In this document: positions 1 to 7,766 of the stretch, piece after piece | Numbering within the stretch: the first letter of the stretch is position 1 | Layout of the letters: each line of letters opens with the position of its first letter | Assembly: GCA_019359675.1 (NCBI GenBank) | Contig: JAHHGX010000031.1 | Span: 290,051 to 354,050, forward strand | DNA: 64,000 nt | Direction of reading: 5' to 3' | Source of the DNA: Calothrix sp. FI2-JRJ7 | GTDB lineage: Bacteria > Cyanobacteriota > Cyanobacteriia > Cyanobacteriales > Nostocaceae | The notes under the pieces: model-generated | Told to the model about the DNA's origin: nothing | Seen by the model: only the letters and a program-made list of their open reading frames with translations | Databases searched by the model: none | Translations under genes and position numbers: made by a program

Positions 1-1
1 A

Positions 2-487
2 ATTCAACTTCCACCCGTACAACCTGGTTCTTCGATTATGCCAGGTAAGTATAATCCTGTTATGGCGGAAATGACTAGTATGGTTTGCTTCCAGGTTATG
101 GGTTACGATAATGCAATTACATTTGCGGCTCAAGCAGGACAACTTGAACTTAATGTGATGATGCCGCTGATTGCTTATGATTTAATCCATAGTATCGAAA
201 TTCTTGGTAATACTATTGGCGCCTTGACTGAGAAATGTATCAAAGGTATTACTGCTAATACTGAAAGATGTTTGGAATACGCAGAAGGTAGTTTGGCTTT
301 GGTTACTGCGCTAAATACCCATATTGGCTACCTTAATGCTGCTGCTGTTGCTAAGGAATCGCTACAAACAGGGAAATCTCTTCGCCAAATTGTGTTAGAA
401 AAGGAACTAATGACTGAAGCTCAACTTGCCTCTGTTCTTAACCTTGAACAAATGAGCGCAATTGTACCTCTTAATGACAACTTGTAA
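2..487 (+). CDS. aspA: Aspartate ammonia-lyase, C-terminal part (5' truncated by window edge)
   Basis: Interconverts L-aspartate with fumarate and ammonia. The frame is open from the window edge, so this is the last ~161 residues of a protein of about 470. It contains the fumarase/aspartase signature loop GSSIMPGKYNP near the start of the visible part. The following VCFQVMGYDNAITFAAQAGQ and EKCIKGITAN stretches resemble aspartase more than fumarase class II, whose signature runs GSSIMPGKVNPTQ. The C-terminal TGKSLRQIVLEKELMTEAQL is typical of the family. A GTGCGTGACGC hairpin repeat follows directly. Aspartase is the better call; a fumarase C paralogue is the alternative. Confidence 0.85.
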   Translation: MQLPPVQPGSSIMPGKYNPVMAEMTSMVCFQVMGYDNAITFAAQAGQLELNVMMPLIAYDLIHSIEILGNTIGALTEKCIKGITANTERCLEYAEGSLALVTALNTHIGYLNAAAVAKESLQTGKSLRQIVLEKELMTEAQLASVLNLEQMSAIVPLNDNL

Positions 488-550
488 GGTGCGTGACGCT
501 ATTAGATTGCTGCTTCGTTTTCAGATTTTTGGTAGCGTCACGCACCCTAC
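488..550. repeat. GTGCGTGACGC hairpin repeat
   Basis: Inverted repeat with arms GGTGCGTGACGC and GCGTCACGCACC around a ~39-base loop, directly after the aspA stop codon. The same arms recur at 59274-59331, with a variant at 59353-59413. It may act as a bidirectional transcription-end hairpin or mobile palindrome. Confidence 0.7.
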
Positions 551-588
551 TCATAACTCCGTTCCTCCGTTCCTCATAACTTAATAAT

Positions 589-1557
589 ATGGCGCCTTCT
601 GTTAGTTTAATTCGTGCTACTTCTTATGAACGTGAGATGTTACAAGCATCTCTTGAAGCTCTTCTTGAACCTCTCGGAGGGATGAGAGCGTTTGTTAAAC
701 CTGGAAACCGTGTTCTTTTAAAACCGAATTTACTAACAGGCGCCCGTCCTACCAAAGAGTGTACCACCCGTCCGGAACTTGTGTACGCTGTTGTCAAAAT
801 GGTTATTGACGCTGGTGGTAAACCTTTTTTGGGTGATAGTCCTGCTTTCGGTAGTGCTAAGGGTGTTGCTATAGCTAACGGGTATCAGTTTATTTTCGAT
901 GAACTGAATTTGCCTGTCGTTGAATTTCATGGCAAACGTTATACTGCAGCAAGCGAAGATTTTAATCATTTGTTGCTGTGTAAAGAAGCGATGGAAGCTG
1001 ATGTTGTAATTAACTTACCAAAAGTTAAATCGCACGTTCAGCTTGTTCTCACGATGGGGGTTAAAAATTTATTTGGCTGTGTTCCTGGCAAAATGAAAGC
1101 TTGGTGGCACATGGAAGCTGGTAAAGATGCTAATCGTTTTGCTGATATGCTGGTCTCAACTGCACGAGTTATTAACCCTGATTTAACTATACTCGATGGC
1201 ATTATTGGACACGAAGGTAATGGGCCAAGTGGGGGTGAACCACGTCAACTCAATGTTTTAGCTGCTTCAGATAATGTGTTTGCTTTAGATAGGGCAATAG
1301 TAGAAATACTGAAAGTTCCACCCAAACAAGTACCAACTCTCGCTGCTGGACAACGTGCTAATTTAGTCCCTGAGTTAACAAATATTAATTTTCCGCTTCT
1401 AGAACCTCATACTTTACAAGTCTCGGATTGGCGCCTGCCTGATAAAATGGTAGCCATTGATTTTGGAATGCCTAGAGTAATTAAATCTACCTTTAAACAT
1501 CTTTACATTCGATTCATCAAAGAACCAATGCGTGCTTACAATATGCGCTCTTCGTGA
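589..1557 (+). CDS. DUF362 domain-containing protein
   Basis: A 322-residue cytoplasmic protein matching DUF362: the N-terminal VLLKPNLL, the middle VVINLPKVKSHVQLVLTMGVKN and the GxxGHEGNGPSGG stretch are characteristic. Family members are often fused to 4Fe-4S ferredoxin domains. Here no cysteine-rich ferredoxin motif is visible, so this is the DUF362-only form. The biochemical role of the family is poorly defined. The ATG at 589 starts a continuous domain and follows a spacer carrying a hairpin repeat. A rho-independent terminator lies ~110 bases downstream. Confidence 0.8.
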   Translation: MAPSVSLIRATSYEREMLQASLEALLEPLGGMRAFVKPGNRVLLKPNLLTGARPTKECTTRPELVYAVVKMVIDAGGKPFLGDSPAFGSAKGVAIANGYQFIFDELNLPVVEFHGKRYTAASEDFNHLLLCKEAMEADVVINLPKVKSHVQLVLTMGVKNLFGCVPGKMKAWWHMEAGKDANRFADMLVSTARVINPDLTILDGIIGHEGNGPSGGEPRQLNVLAASDNVFALDRAIVEILKVPPKQVPTLAAGQRANLVPELTNINFPLLEPHTLQVSDWRLPDKMVAIDFGMPRVIKSTFKHLYIRFIKEPMRAYNMRSS

Positions 1558-2407
1558 TTTTTATTGATTTTAATATTCCTATTCAAGTCCTTAAGTGATA
1601 ACTTGGCTACAACAATTCTACTCGTGGGCAGAGTAAGCTATGAATACCCTCCGATTGCTTAACTAGACTGCCCCCCAAAATTCAGTGGGGGCGGTTTTTT
1701 TGTTATTATTATTAGGCGCCTGAATCGGGCTTATTAATTAAGTCATAAGATAAATTGAATCTATCTTAGGAAGGATTGCTGATTGTTTGATATGATGCAT
1801 ACTAAATGAGTACAAATTTAAATTTTAAGTTTTGTTGACTTTAGTAAATAGATAATTATTTTTACTAATAAAGTTTTGTATGTATTTATTCGTACTGTTT
1901 GGTAACTATAACCGCAGTTTCTAAGTAATTTACTGAAGTATGATTGATTTTGAGTATAACTACCTATATAACTAATATGAAGGTTACTGTCTCAGTAATT
2001 TTGCGAATGTATTTGGTTAACTGTGACAGCAGTAAATTTTGCTGTTTGTGAGTAAGATATTAGCGCTGAAAGGATTTAAAATACTGCTTAAAGTAGATTA
2101 ATGTTGCTAATTTGAAAATTCGCAATTAAAATAATATATGTATAGTTAGTGTAAATTGTAATGCTAGGAATAGCTTTAAAATAATGGACAATCAGGATAG
2201 GGTGAAGTAATGCATCTAAGGTTATGTATAATAAAATTGAAACACAGAATACAAATTTTGCGCGTGCAATTGAAAATTTGATGTGTAATATTTTTGATTA
2301 CAGTGTCCGAGTGAAAGTGTTTGAAATGCTCAAATGCTAGGTAATGCTCACGTCGGATATTGCTTAAAATGGTATCAAGACTCTCAAGCTAGGGAGTCAG
2401 TGCAATA
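1558..2407. other. Long AT-rich intergenic region
   Basis: 850 bases without a convincing reading frame. It contains one strong terminator hairpin at 1667-1701; the rest is AT-rich with scattered stops in all frames. The ~110 bases between the DUF362 stop and that terminator could hold a short RNA, but no recognised RNA family motif was seen. Confidence 0.5.
1667..1701 (+). terminator. Rho-independent terminator after DUF362 gene
   Basis: Stem ACTGCCCCC / GGGGGCGGT (one G-U pair) with an ~11-base loop, followed by seven T. Orientation fits transcription ending after the upstream plus-strand gene. Confidence 0.75.
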
Positions 2408-2617
2408 ATGTCACGGTTTTGGTTTTTTATGAATTCTAATAGTCAGTCTGCTAATGTTGATAGTTCATCTCATCGTTTGGCAGACATTGTCGGAACTTTG
2501 ATTGCAATTTTAACTTTAGGCTTGCCTTTGTTTGTTATTGCTCATTATTCATCAAATAATGTCGAAATTAACACACCGCAACCAATTACGTCTAGATTGC
2601 AACAAAGTCGAGACTAA
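2408..2617 (+). CDS. Small single-pass membrane protein, function unknown
   Basis: 69 residues. One clear hydrophobic segment (about residues 28-46, IVGTLIAILTLGLPLFVIAH) lies between a polar Ser/Asn-rich N-terminus and a polar tail. AGGGAG lies 11 bases before the ATG at 2408, and an internal Met at residue 8 is an alternative start. The gene stands alone between long spacers and is followed ~170 bases later by a strong terminator. The family is not recognised; similar short membrane proteins are common in Nostocales. Confidence 0.55.
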   Translation: MSRFWFFMNSNSQSANVDSSSHRLADIVGTLIAILTLGLPLFVIAHYSSNNVEINTPQPITSRLQQSRD

Positions 2618-2788
2618 ATCACGTACAACAGCATGTTTTCAATCAATAACTCAATAATGAAAGCATTCGCTAGTTTTTCGCGCCATAAGTGCTTGTGTGT
2701 AGAGTATATAATGCAGAACTCATCAGAAAGCGAAGCGCGCGTTTTCAAGAAGCCTTGTTTCTCGATGCACGATTTAATGTAATTTGTC

Positions 2789-2824
2789 AACTCCCTAAGT
2801 TCTCGGACAGGGAGTTTTTTTTTA
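2789..2824 (+). terminator. Rho-independent terminator
   Basis: Stem AACTCCCT / AGGGAGTT with a 12-base loop followed by nine T. It lies between the small membrane protein gene and ppa and would end plus-strand transcription. Confidence 0.85.
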
Positions 2825-2969
2825 CTTGGACATAACTTGCATTCGTAGCTTGCCTAAAAGCTTGAAAACAAAGTATTAGAGATATCACGTCAACAGAAGT
2901 ACATATTCGCCTTAAAATCTATTACGGGTGGCTGAAAAACCCTACCCATTGTATTTGTGTGTATGAAGC

Positions 2970-2975
2970 AAGGAG
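2970..2975 (+). promoter_or_regulatory. Shine-Dalgarno deciding the ppa GTG start
   Basis: AAGGAG 7 bases before the GTG at 2983. It lies inside the longer possible frame from 2959 and therefore argues against that start. Confidence 0.7.
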
Positions 2976-2982
2976 ATTTTTT

Positions 2983-3495
2983 GTGGATTTGTCCCGTATT
3001 CCAGCCCAACCAAAACCCGGTATTATCAACGTATTGATTGAAATTACAGGCGGGAGTAAAAATAAATACGAATTTGATAAGGATTTGAATGCTTTTGCTT
3101 TAGACCGCGTATTATATTCGTCAGTACAATATCCTTACGATTACGGTTTTGTGCCCAACACTTTGGCTGATGATGGTGACCCATTAGATGGAATGGTAAT
3201 TATGGATGAACCAACCTTTCCTGGATGTGTCATTGCCGCACGACCAATTGGCATGTTAGAGATGATTGACGGTGGTGACCGTGATGAGAAAATTCTTTGC
3301 GTTCCCGACAAAGACCCACGCTATGCTCACGTTAAATCTCTTAAAGACCTTGCTCCGCACAAACTAGATGAAATTGCCGAATTCTTCCGCAGCTACAAGA
3401 ATTTAGAAAAGAAAGTTACTGAAATTCTTGGTTGGCAAGATGTTGCAATGGTTCAACCTCTAGTTGACAAGTGTATTAAAGCTGGCAATAAATAA
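2983..3495 (+). CDS. ppa: Inorganic pyrophosphatase (soluble, family I)
   Basis: Hydrolyses pyrophosphate to orthophosphate in the cytoplasm, driving biosynthetic reactions forward. The 170-residue protein begins [12 protein letters not shown] like other cyanobacterial enzymes. It has the catalytic motif [10 protein letters not shown] (Asp ligands for Mg) and the [11 protein letters not shown] and DKDPRY segments of family I. The GTG at 2983 is chosen as start because a perfect AAGGAG (2970-2975) lies 7 bases upstream. An in-frame GTG at 2959 would add eight unconserved residues. Heptad repeats follow the stop codon. Confidence 0.95.
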   Translation: MDLSRIPAQPKPGIINVLIEITGGSKNKYEFDKDLNAFALDRVLYSSVQYPYDYGFVPNTLADDGDPLDGMVIMDEPTFPGCVIAARPIGMLEMIDGGDRDEKILCVPDKDPRYAHVKSLKDLAPHKLDEIAEFFRSYKNLEKKVTEILGWQDVAMVQPLVDKCIKAGNK

Positions 3496-3497
3496 AG

Positions 3498-3612
3498 TTA
3501 GGAGTTAGGAGTTAGGAGTTAGGAGTTGGAAGTTAGGAGTTGGGAGTTGGGAGTTAGGAGTTGGGAGTATAGACGCTCCGGTTCCTCGCGTCTATACGAG
3601 TTAGGAGTTAGT
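3498..3612. repeat. Tandem TTAGGAG/TTGGGAG heptanucleotide repeats
   Basis: About ten consecutive heptads (TTAGGAG with TTGGGAG and TTGGAAG variants) after ppa. They are interrupted by TATAGACGC...GCGTCTATA, a short inverted repeat. This matches the short tandemly repeated heptamers known from heterocystous cyanobacteria. A complementary run (AACTCTTAACTATT type) sits at 3709-3755, before panD. Confidence 0.8.
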
Positions 3613-3708
3613 ATGAAGAATAAGATGTACTTTTCAATTGCCGTAGTTTGTGGTGCGAAAATTATTCTGAACTTCTACTAAAGTCGTAAAGGCGCCTTCG
3701 TTACCATT

Positions 3709-3755
3709 ACACTCATAACTCTTAACTATTAACTCTTAACTATTAACTCCTAACT
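3709..3755. repeat. TAACTCNTAACTATT heptad repeat run
   Basis: Short tandem heptads (CTCATAA, CTCTTAA, CTATTAA, CTCCTAA) directly upstream of panD. They are the opposite-strand counterpart of the run after ppa, so the two runs could base-pair around the ~100 bases between them. Confidence 0.65.
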
Positions 3756-3762
3756 TATTCAG

Positions 3763-4152
3763 ATGTATCGTACAATTCTTTTAGCAAAGATTCATAACTG
3801 CACTCTGACGGCAGCAAATATCAACTATGTTGGTAGTATTAGTATTGACCAAGTATTATTAGATAAATCAGGGATTTTACCTTACGAGCAGGTACAAGTT
3901 GTCAACATCAATAACGGTGAGCGTTTCACGACTTATGCAATTCCCGCACCAGCTAATTCAGGAGCGATAGAACTAAATGGGGCTGCGGCACGTCTAGGCA
4001 TTTTAGGGGATCGCTTGATTATAATGTCTTACGGGCAGTTCACAACGGATGAGTTAAAAACTTTCTCTCCGACAGTTGTACTTGTAGACGAAAAAAATCG
4101 ACTTTTAGAAGTGCGACGCTATGATGACCTGCTATCGTCAAACCATTCCTGA
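3763..4152 (+). CDS. panD: Aspartate 1-decarboxylase
   Basis: Makes beta-alanine from aspartate for pantothenate and CoA synthesis. The 129-residue pro-enzyme has the self-cleavage site G24-S25 in YVGSISIDQ; Ser25 becomes the pyruvoyl cofactor. Also present are [10 protein letters not shown] and the ELNGAAARL motif. Length matches the family (~126). It starts 11 bases after a heptad-repeat run. The next gene follows after 15 bases and may be co-transcribed. Confidence 0.95.
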   Translation: MYRTILLAKIHNCTLTAANINYVGSISIDQVLLDKSGILPYEQVQVVNINNGERFTTYAIPAPANSGAIELNGAAARLGILGDRLIIMSYGQFTTDELKTFSPTVVLVDEKNRLLEVRRYDDLLSSNHS

Positions 4153-4167
4153 ACATGAAAAGTAAGA

Positions 4168-5073
4168 ATGAAAGAGATGTCATCAACTCCAGATTACCTA
4201 CTTAAAGACTCTTTAAGGGTTTCTTTGTGCGAAAGGCAAGTGGAAAATTTTGCCGTACAATTTTGGGGTGTACGGGGTTTAATTCCAACACCTGGTAGTA
4301 GCACTGACCGTTATGGGGGAAATACTGCTTGTGTCGAAATGTTTGTAGCTGGTAAACACTTGATTTTTGATGGTGGTACTGGTTTAAGATGTTTGGGTAA
4401 AAGTTTGCTGTTTAGAGATGCTCCTCTCAGCACGCATTTATTTTTTACCAACTCCCAGTCTAATCGCATTCAAGGGTTTCCTTTTTTCGCTCCTGCGTTT
4501 GTTGCTAATAATAATCTTCACATATATGGTAGCGCTGCAAGTAACGGTGCCTCAATTAAACAGTGTTTGGGTGACCAAATGCTACAACCTCACTTTCCAT
4601 ATCCATTACAAGTAATGCAATCAGAGTTAGCATTCTGTTATCTAACTCCAAACCGTGTAATTACTTTAGATGATGTTACAATAAGTACTGCTTTAATTAA
4701 CCATACCCAGAAATCGATTGGCTATCGAATTAGTTGGCACTCTTATAGCGTTGCTTATATTACAGATTTGAGTAATAGTGTTGATGACGTTGAATTAGCA
4801 AACGTGATTCAATTAGTACAAGGTGCGGATTTGTTGATTGCTAACTCAACTTATACAGAACTGACACCACGAAACCATCAAAATGATGATTTCCCCTGGC
4901 AAGCTGCTGTTGACTTAGCGTCCAAAAGCGAGGTTAAACGTTTAGTTATTTCACATCATCATCCTGATGATAATGATGATTTTCTAGATGGAATGCAAAC
5001 AAAGGTTAAATCAGTTTTTGATTCAGCAGTACTAGCACACGAAGGTTTGGTATTAAATATAGATAAGTTTTAA
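4168..5073 (+). CDS. Metallo-beta-lactamase-fold protein with lost metal-binding motif (probable pseudoenzyme)
   Basis: 301 residues aligning by eye with cyanobacterial MBL-fold hydrolases: FWGVRGLIPTPG, YGGNTACVE, HLIFDGGTGLR, IQGFPFF, GYRI and WQAAVDLA are all conserved. The metal site is not. The family motif THxHxDHIQG reads FTNSQSNRIQG here, so all three His and the Asp are replaced. The DxxYT aspartate is Asn (ANSTYT), and the WGHST before WQAA is replaced by DDFPW. His near ALINH and in VISHHHP remain. The frame is intact, suggesting a retained non-catalytic function such as binding, rather than simple decay. Confidence 0.75.
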   Translation: MKEMSSTPDYLLKDSLRVSLCERQVENFAVQFWGVRGLIPTPGSSTDRYGGNTACVEMFVAGKHLIFDGGTGLRCLGKSLLFRDAPLSTHLFFTNSQSNRIQGFPFFAPAFVANNNLHIYGSAASNGASIKQCLGDQMLQPHFPYPLQVMQSELAFCYLTPNRVITLDDVTISTALINHTQKSIGYRISWHSYSVAYITDLSNSVDDVELANVIQLVQGADLLIANSTYTELTPRNHQNDDFPWQAAVDLASKSEVKRLVISHHHPDDNDDFLDGMQTKVKSVFDSAVLAHEGLVLNIDKF

Positions 5074-5247
5074 ATATATTCAAAATGTATGAAAGCTCCT
5101 GCATCTCAACTTTCATTGGCATCGGGAGATTTGTTACATTTGTTACGGAAAATAGTATTTATACTTAAATGAAAATCTGGTAATTAAAAATGTTCACAGC
5201 AAAATGTCCACAAATTGTGGACATTTTAGACGGCGCCGAAGTAAAAT

Positions 5248-6327
5248 TTAAGCTGGTTGAAACATATTTTGGCAGACTGTAGTAATTGCACGAGATACTT
5301 CTTCGAGTTTTTTAAGGACAGTTCCATTGCTAAGGAGTTCTTCAGTTTTGGCGATACCTGCTTGGATATCCTCACATATACCACTACGCCACAGATAAAA
5401 GCCTCCATTCCATAATGTACTTTGCATAAGTTCACATGGTGAAGCTGTAAGCGTTGCTTTGATGTCTATAATTAGTTCTTCAGTAGATGTTAATGGTACA
5501 TCTTGGGTTATAAAGTTGTAATCACGAGGCGCCTTTATTAAGCGTTCGATTGATGCAGTTTGAGATACAGTAGAGCCTAAACCGATTATGGCACTACGGT
5601 CGCGTGCTAAATCACAGCTACCTTCTAACCCCTTAACAGTAGTAAATTTAGTAATACCCTGTAACCCTAAAGCCGTTTGAAACATTCCTTCGGTGGGGGG
5701 ATGAACGAACCCAGAAATAATATGAGCGTCACCATCATAAGGGTTCCATATTAATTCCATTGTGGCAAATGGAGGTCGTTTACCCAATTGGTCACGGTAT
5801 TCCCAAATTGCATTAGTTAAAGGAAAATGTTTGGGTGTGTATACTAAGGCAATACCTGTTTGCTCAAATACTTGCTCCAGTTTCTCGAATGACATCAAAG
5901 TCCAGTCAACTCCTAATGACTGCCATACTTCTACTAAAGGTAAACCATATTTAGTTGGCAAACGGTTTCCACCATGCATAACAACAGGTTGTCCTGCTGC
6001 TGCGAGTAATAAAGCTGTAATTGGACTAATTGGCGCCGTGCGAGTGCGACCATCATAAGGTATACCCAAAACTATGACCTGACGTTGACGAACTATTTGT
6101 CTAAGCTTTGGACCAAGCTCATTATACGCATCTAACATACCCGCTAATTCCTCGCCAGTTGGGCGCCGAATGCGGTGAGCAATCATAAATGCACCAATTT
6201 GCGCTGGTGTTGCTTCACCCAACAGCATCATTTTAGTAGCTTCTAAGGCTTCATTACGAGTTAAATTTTCAGAAGTATGGTTTCCACTACCGACTTTTTT
6301 TAGCAAATCCCGAAATTTATTACTCAT
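5248..6327 (-). CDS. cnaT: CnaT, anthranilate-phosphoribosyltransferase-like protein needed for nir operon expression
   Basis: 359 residues of the anthranilate phosphoribosyltransferase/nucleoside phosphorylase fold. It has an N-terminal helical domain (EALEATKMMLLGEATPAQIGAF, residues ~26-47) and a phosphoribosyl-binding part with VVMHGGNRLPTKYG. In Anabaena PCC 7120 the cnaT product, of this family and next to ntcB, is required for nirA operon expression by an unknown mechanism. Here it lies 23 bases downstream of ntcB on the same strand, so both are probably one transcript from the NtcA-type promoter at 7338-7379. True TrpD activity is unlikely given the genomic context. The identification rests on family plus position. 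Confidence 0.85.
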   Translation of the reverse strand: MSNKFRDLLKKVGSGNHTSENLTRNEALEATKMMLLGEATPAQIGAFMIAHRIRRPTGEELAGMLDAYNELGPKLRQIVRQRQVIVLGIPYDGRTRTAPISPITALLLAAAGQPVVMHGGNRLPTKYGLPLVEVWQSLGVDWTLMSFEKLEQVFEQTGIALVYTPKHFPLTNAIWEYRDQLGKRPPFATMELIWNPYDGDAHIISGFVHPPTEGMFQTALGLQGITKFTTVKGLEGSCDLARDRSAIIGLGSTVSQTASIERLIKAPRDYNFITQDVPLTSTEELIIDIKATLTASPCELMQSTLWNGGFYLWRSGICEDIQAGIAKTEELLSNGTVLKKLEEVSRAITTVCQNMFQPA

Positions 6328-6350
6328 CTTATTTACCGTTTCACCAATAA

Positions 6351-7301
6351 TTAACTTGCGTTTCGCATATCCAAAGCAAACTGAGGTGGTATATGTTTAC
6401 GCACCAACTGCCAGAAATGTTGAATTGGGGGAATTTGCAAACGGTCATTAGTAGTTACCATAACGACTCGACGGGTCATACTCGATGTGGTCTCGTTTAA
6501 AAGACTACTGTTACCAGCAAGAGGACGAACTGCAAGGGTGGGGTCATTGCGTGCTTCGACTAAAGCTGAATATGGCAGTAACGCTACAAATTCACCTTGT
6601 CGAACCACTCCTCTAAAAGCATCAAGCGTATTTACTTCTAAAGCCGCTTGTAAAGTTGCTTCGAGTCGCTCAAATTTATCTTGTACTAACCTTTGCATTC
6701 CATACCCATCTTTAAACACAACTTGCGGGTAATTGACCAACTCCGGCCAAGGAACCATGTCATATTGTGCCAAAGGATGGTTAACTGCGATTAAAACCTC
6801 AATTGGTTCCTCGTATAGCGTTTCTACAATCATTTCGCGACCCGTAGTCAAGAAACGATTGTTCATCACGATAGCCAAATCAACCAAACCATCTTTGAGA
6901 ACTTTTAATGCACGGTCACTACCTAACGAAGTTACTCGCAATTGAACATCTGGGTAATCGTGGCAAAATTGCTGTAATACTGGCGGTAAGTAATAAGCAC
7001 ATAGCGAGTGAATAGCTGCAACACATAGCTCTGGTTGCTTTCCAGAAACCAAATCAGCTATTTCCTGCGTCGCGCTTTGCCATTCAGCACATATTTTACG
7101 CGCGCGTGGCAACAACCGCTCACCCGCAAGCGTCAATTTTGCCTGACTTGTACGGTGAAAAAGCTCACACCCCAAGTCCCCTTCTAATGCCTGAATTTGA
7201 CGACTGATAGTAGATTGTGTTACACCGCATTTACGCGCTGCTCCTTGAAAACTACCAGCTTCAGCAATACCCAGAAAAGCTTGCAACTGCTCTAGTCGCA
7301 T
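6351..7301 (-). CDS. ntcB: NtcB, LysR-type activator of nitrate assimilation
   Basis: 316-residue LysR-family regulator. The winged helix-turn-helix occupies residues ~1-60 (LEQLQAFLGIAEAGSFQGAA, then CGVTQSTISRQIQALE). The effector-binding domain follows (~90-300). In cyanobacteria NtcB boosts nirA operon transcription in response to nitrite. Its position beside cnaT and upstream of the nir cluster supports this identity over a generic LysR. The ATG at 7301 is preceded by a class II NtcA promoter whose start point would lie ~30 bases upstream of the codon. Confidence 0.9.
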   Translation of the reverse strand: MRLEQLQAFLGIAEAGSFQGAARKCGVTQSTISRQIQALEGDLGCELFHRTSQAKLTLAGERLLPRARKICAEWQSATQEIADLVSGKQPELCVAAIHSLCAYYLPPVLQQFCHDYPDVQLRVTSLGSDRALKVLKDGLVDLAIVMNNRFLTTGREMIVETLYEEPIEVLIAVNHPLAQYDMVPWPELVNYPQVVFKDGYGMQRLVQDKFERLEATLQAALEVNTLDAFRGVVRQGEFVALLPYSALVEARNDPTLAVRPLAGNSSLLNETTSSMTRRVVMVTTNDRLQIPPIQHFWQLVRKHIPPQFALDMRNAS

Positions 7302-7337
7302 TGTTTATGTAGCCTGAATTACATTTGTGGCTTTATC

Positions 7338-7379
7338 AACTTAGCTGATTTGACACTAAGTTTTAGTAGATTTTGTTAC
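7338..7379 (-). promoter_or_regulatory. NtcA-activated promoter of ntcB-cnaT
   Basis: On the minus strand a perfect NtcA palindrome GTA-N8-TAC (7379-7366, GTAACAAAATCTAC) is followed after exactly 22 bases by TAAGTT (7343-7338), fitting the TAN3T -10 box. This is the canonical class II NtcA arrangement. Known biology: ntcB is NtcA-dependent in Anabaena. Confidence 0.8.
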
Positions 7380-7766
7380 ATCTTGACGATTCGCCGCTAC
7401 TTTTTACAGCAGCGTTGTTGGTTTATTTACGTTCATAACGGTAAAAAAACCGAGTATTTAACGAAATCTGACTATCACAAGATTCTAAATATTTTCTTAA
7501 TAAATAATTCAGTCCCACAAAAAAATTAACATTTTATAACAATTTTTTAATCAGAGTTAAATATTTAGCGTGCGTAGCGTAGGCAAGCACCTGTCATCTC
7601 CAATTTGCTTCGCACATGAAACGCAATTTCTCTTCGAGATTCAAAACGATTTATTTACTGTAATATTCCTTAACAAAAAATATAAATTTTGAGTACAGCT
7701 TGTTATTTAGCAGTATTTCTTGGGAAGTATAAATCTGAAAACAAGTATTGAATTTTGCACGTAAAC

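Noticed and set aside
1558..1667. Small RNA gene ending at the 1667-1701 terminator
   Set aside because: No conserved motif of known cyanobacterial RNAs (for example the ACTCCTCACAC of Yfr1), and the terminator is explained by the upstream gene.
2959..2982. Upstream GTG start for ppa
   Set aside because: It would run through the AAGGAG ribosome site at 2970-2975 and add residues not seen in the family.
7309..7322. Second perfect GTA-N8-TAC box near ntcB
   Set aside because: It ends 8 bases before the ntcB start codon, so an activated start would fall within the gene. The box at 7366-7379 has the correct -10 spacing. The closer one may be chance.
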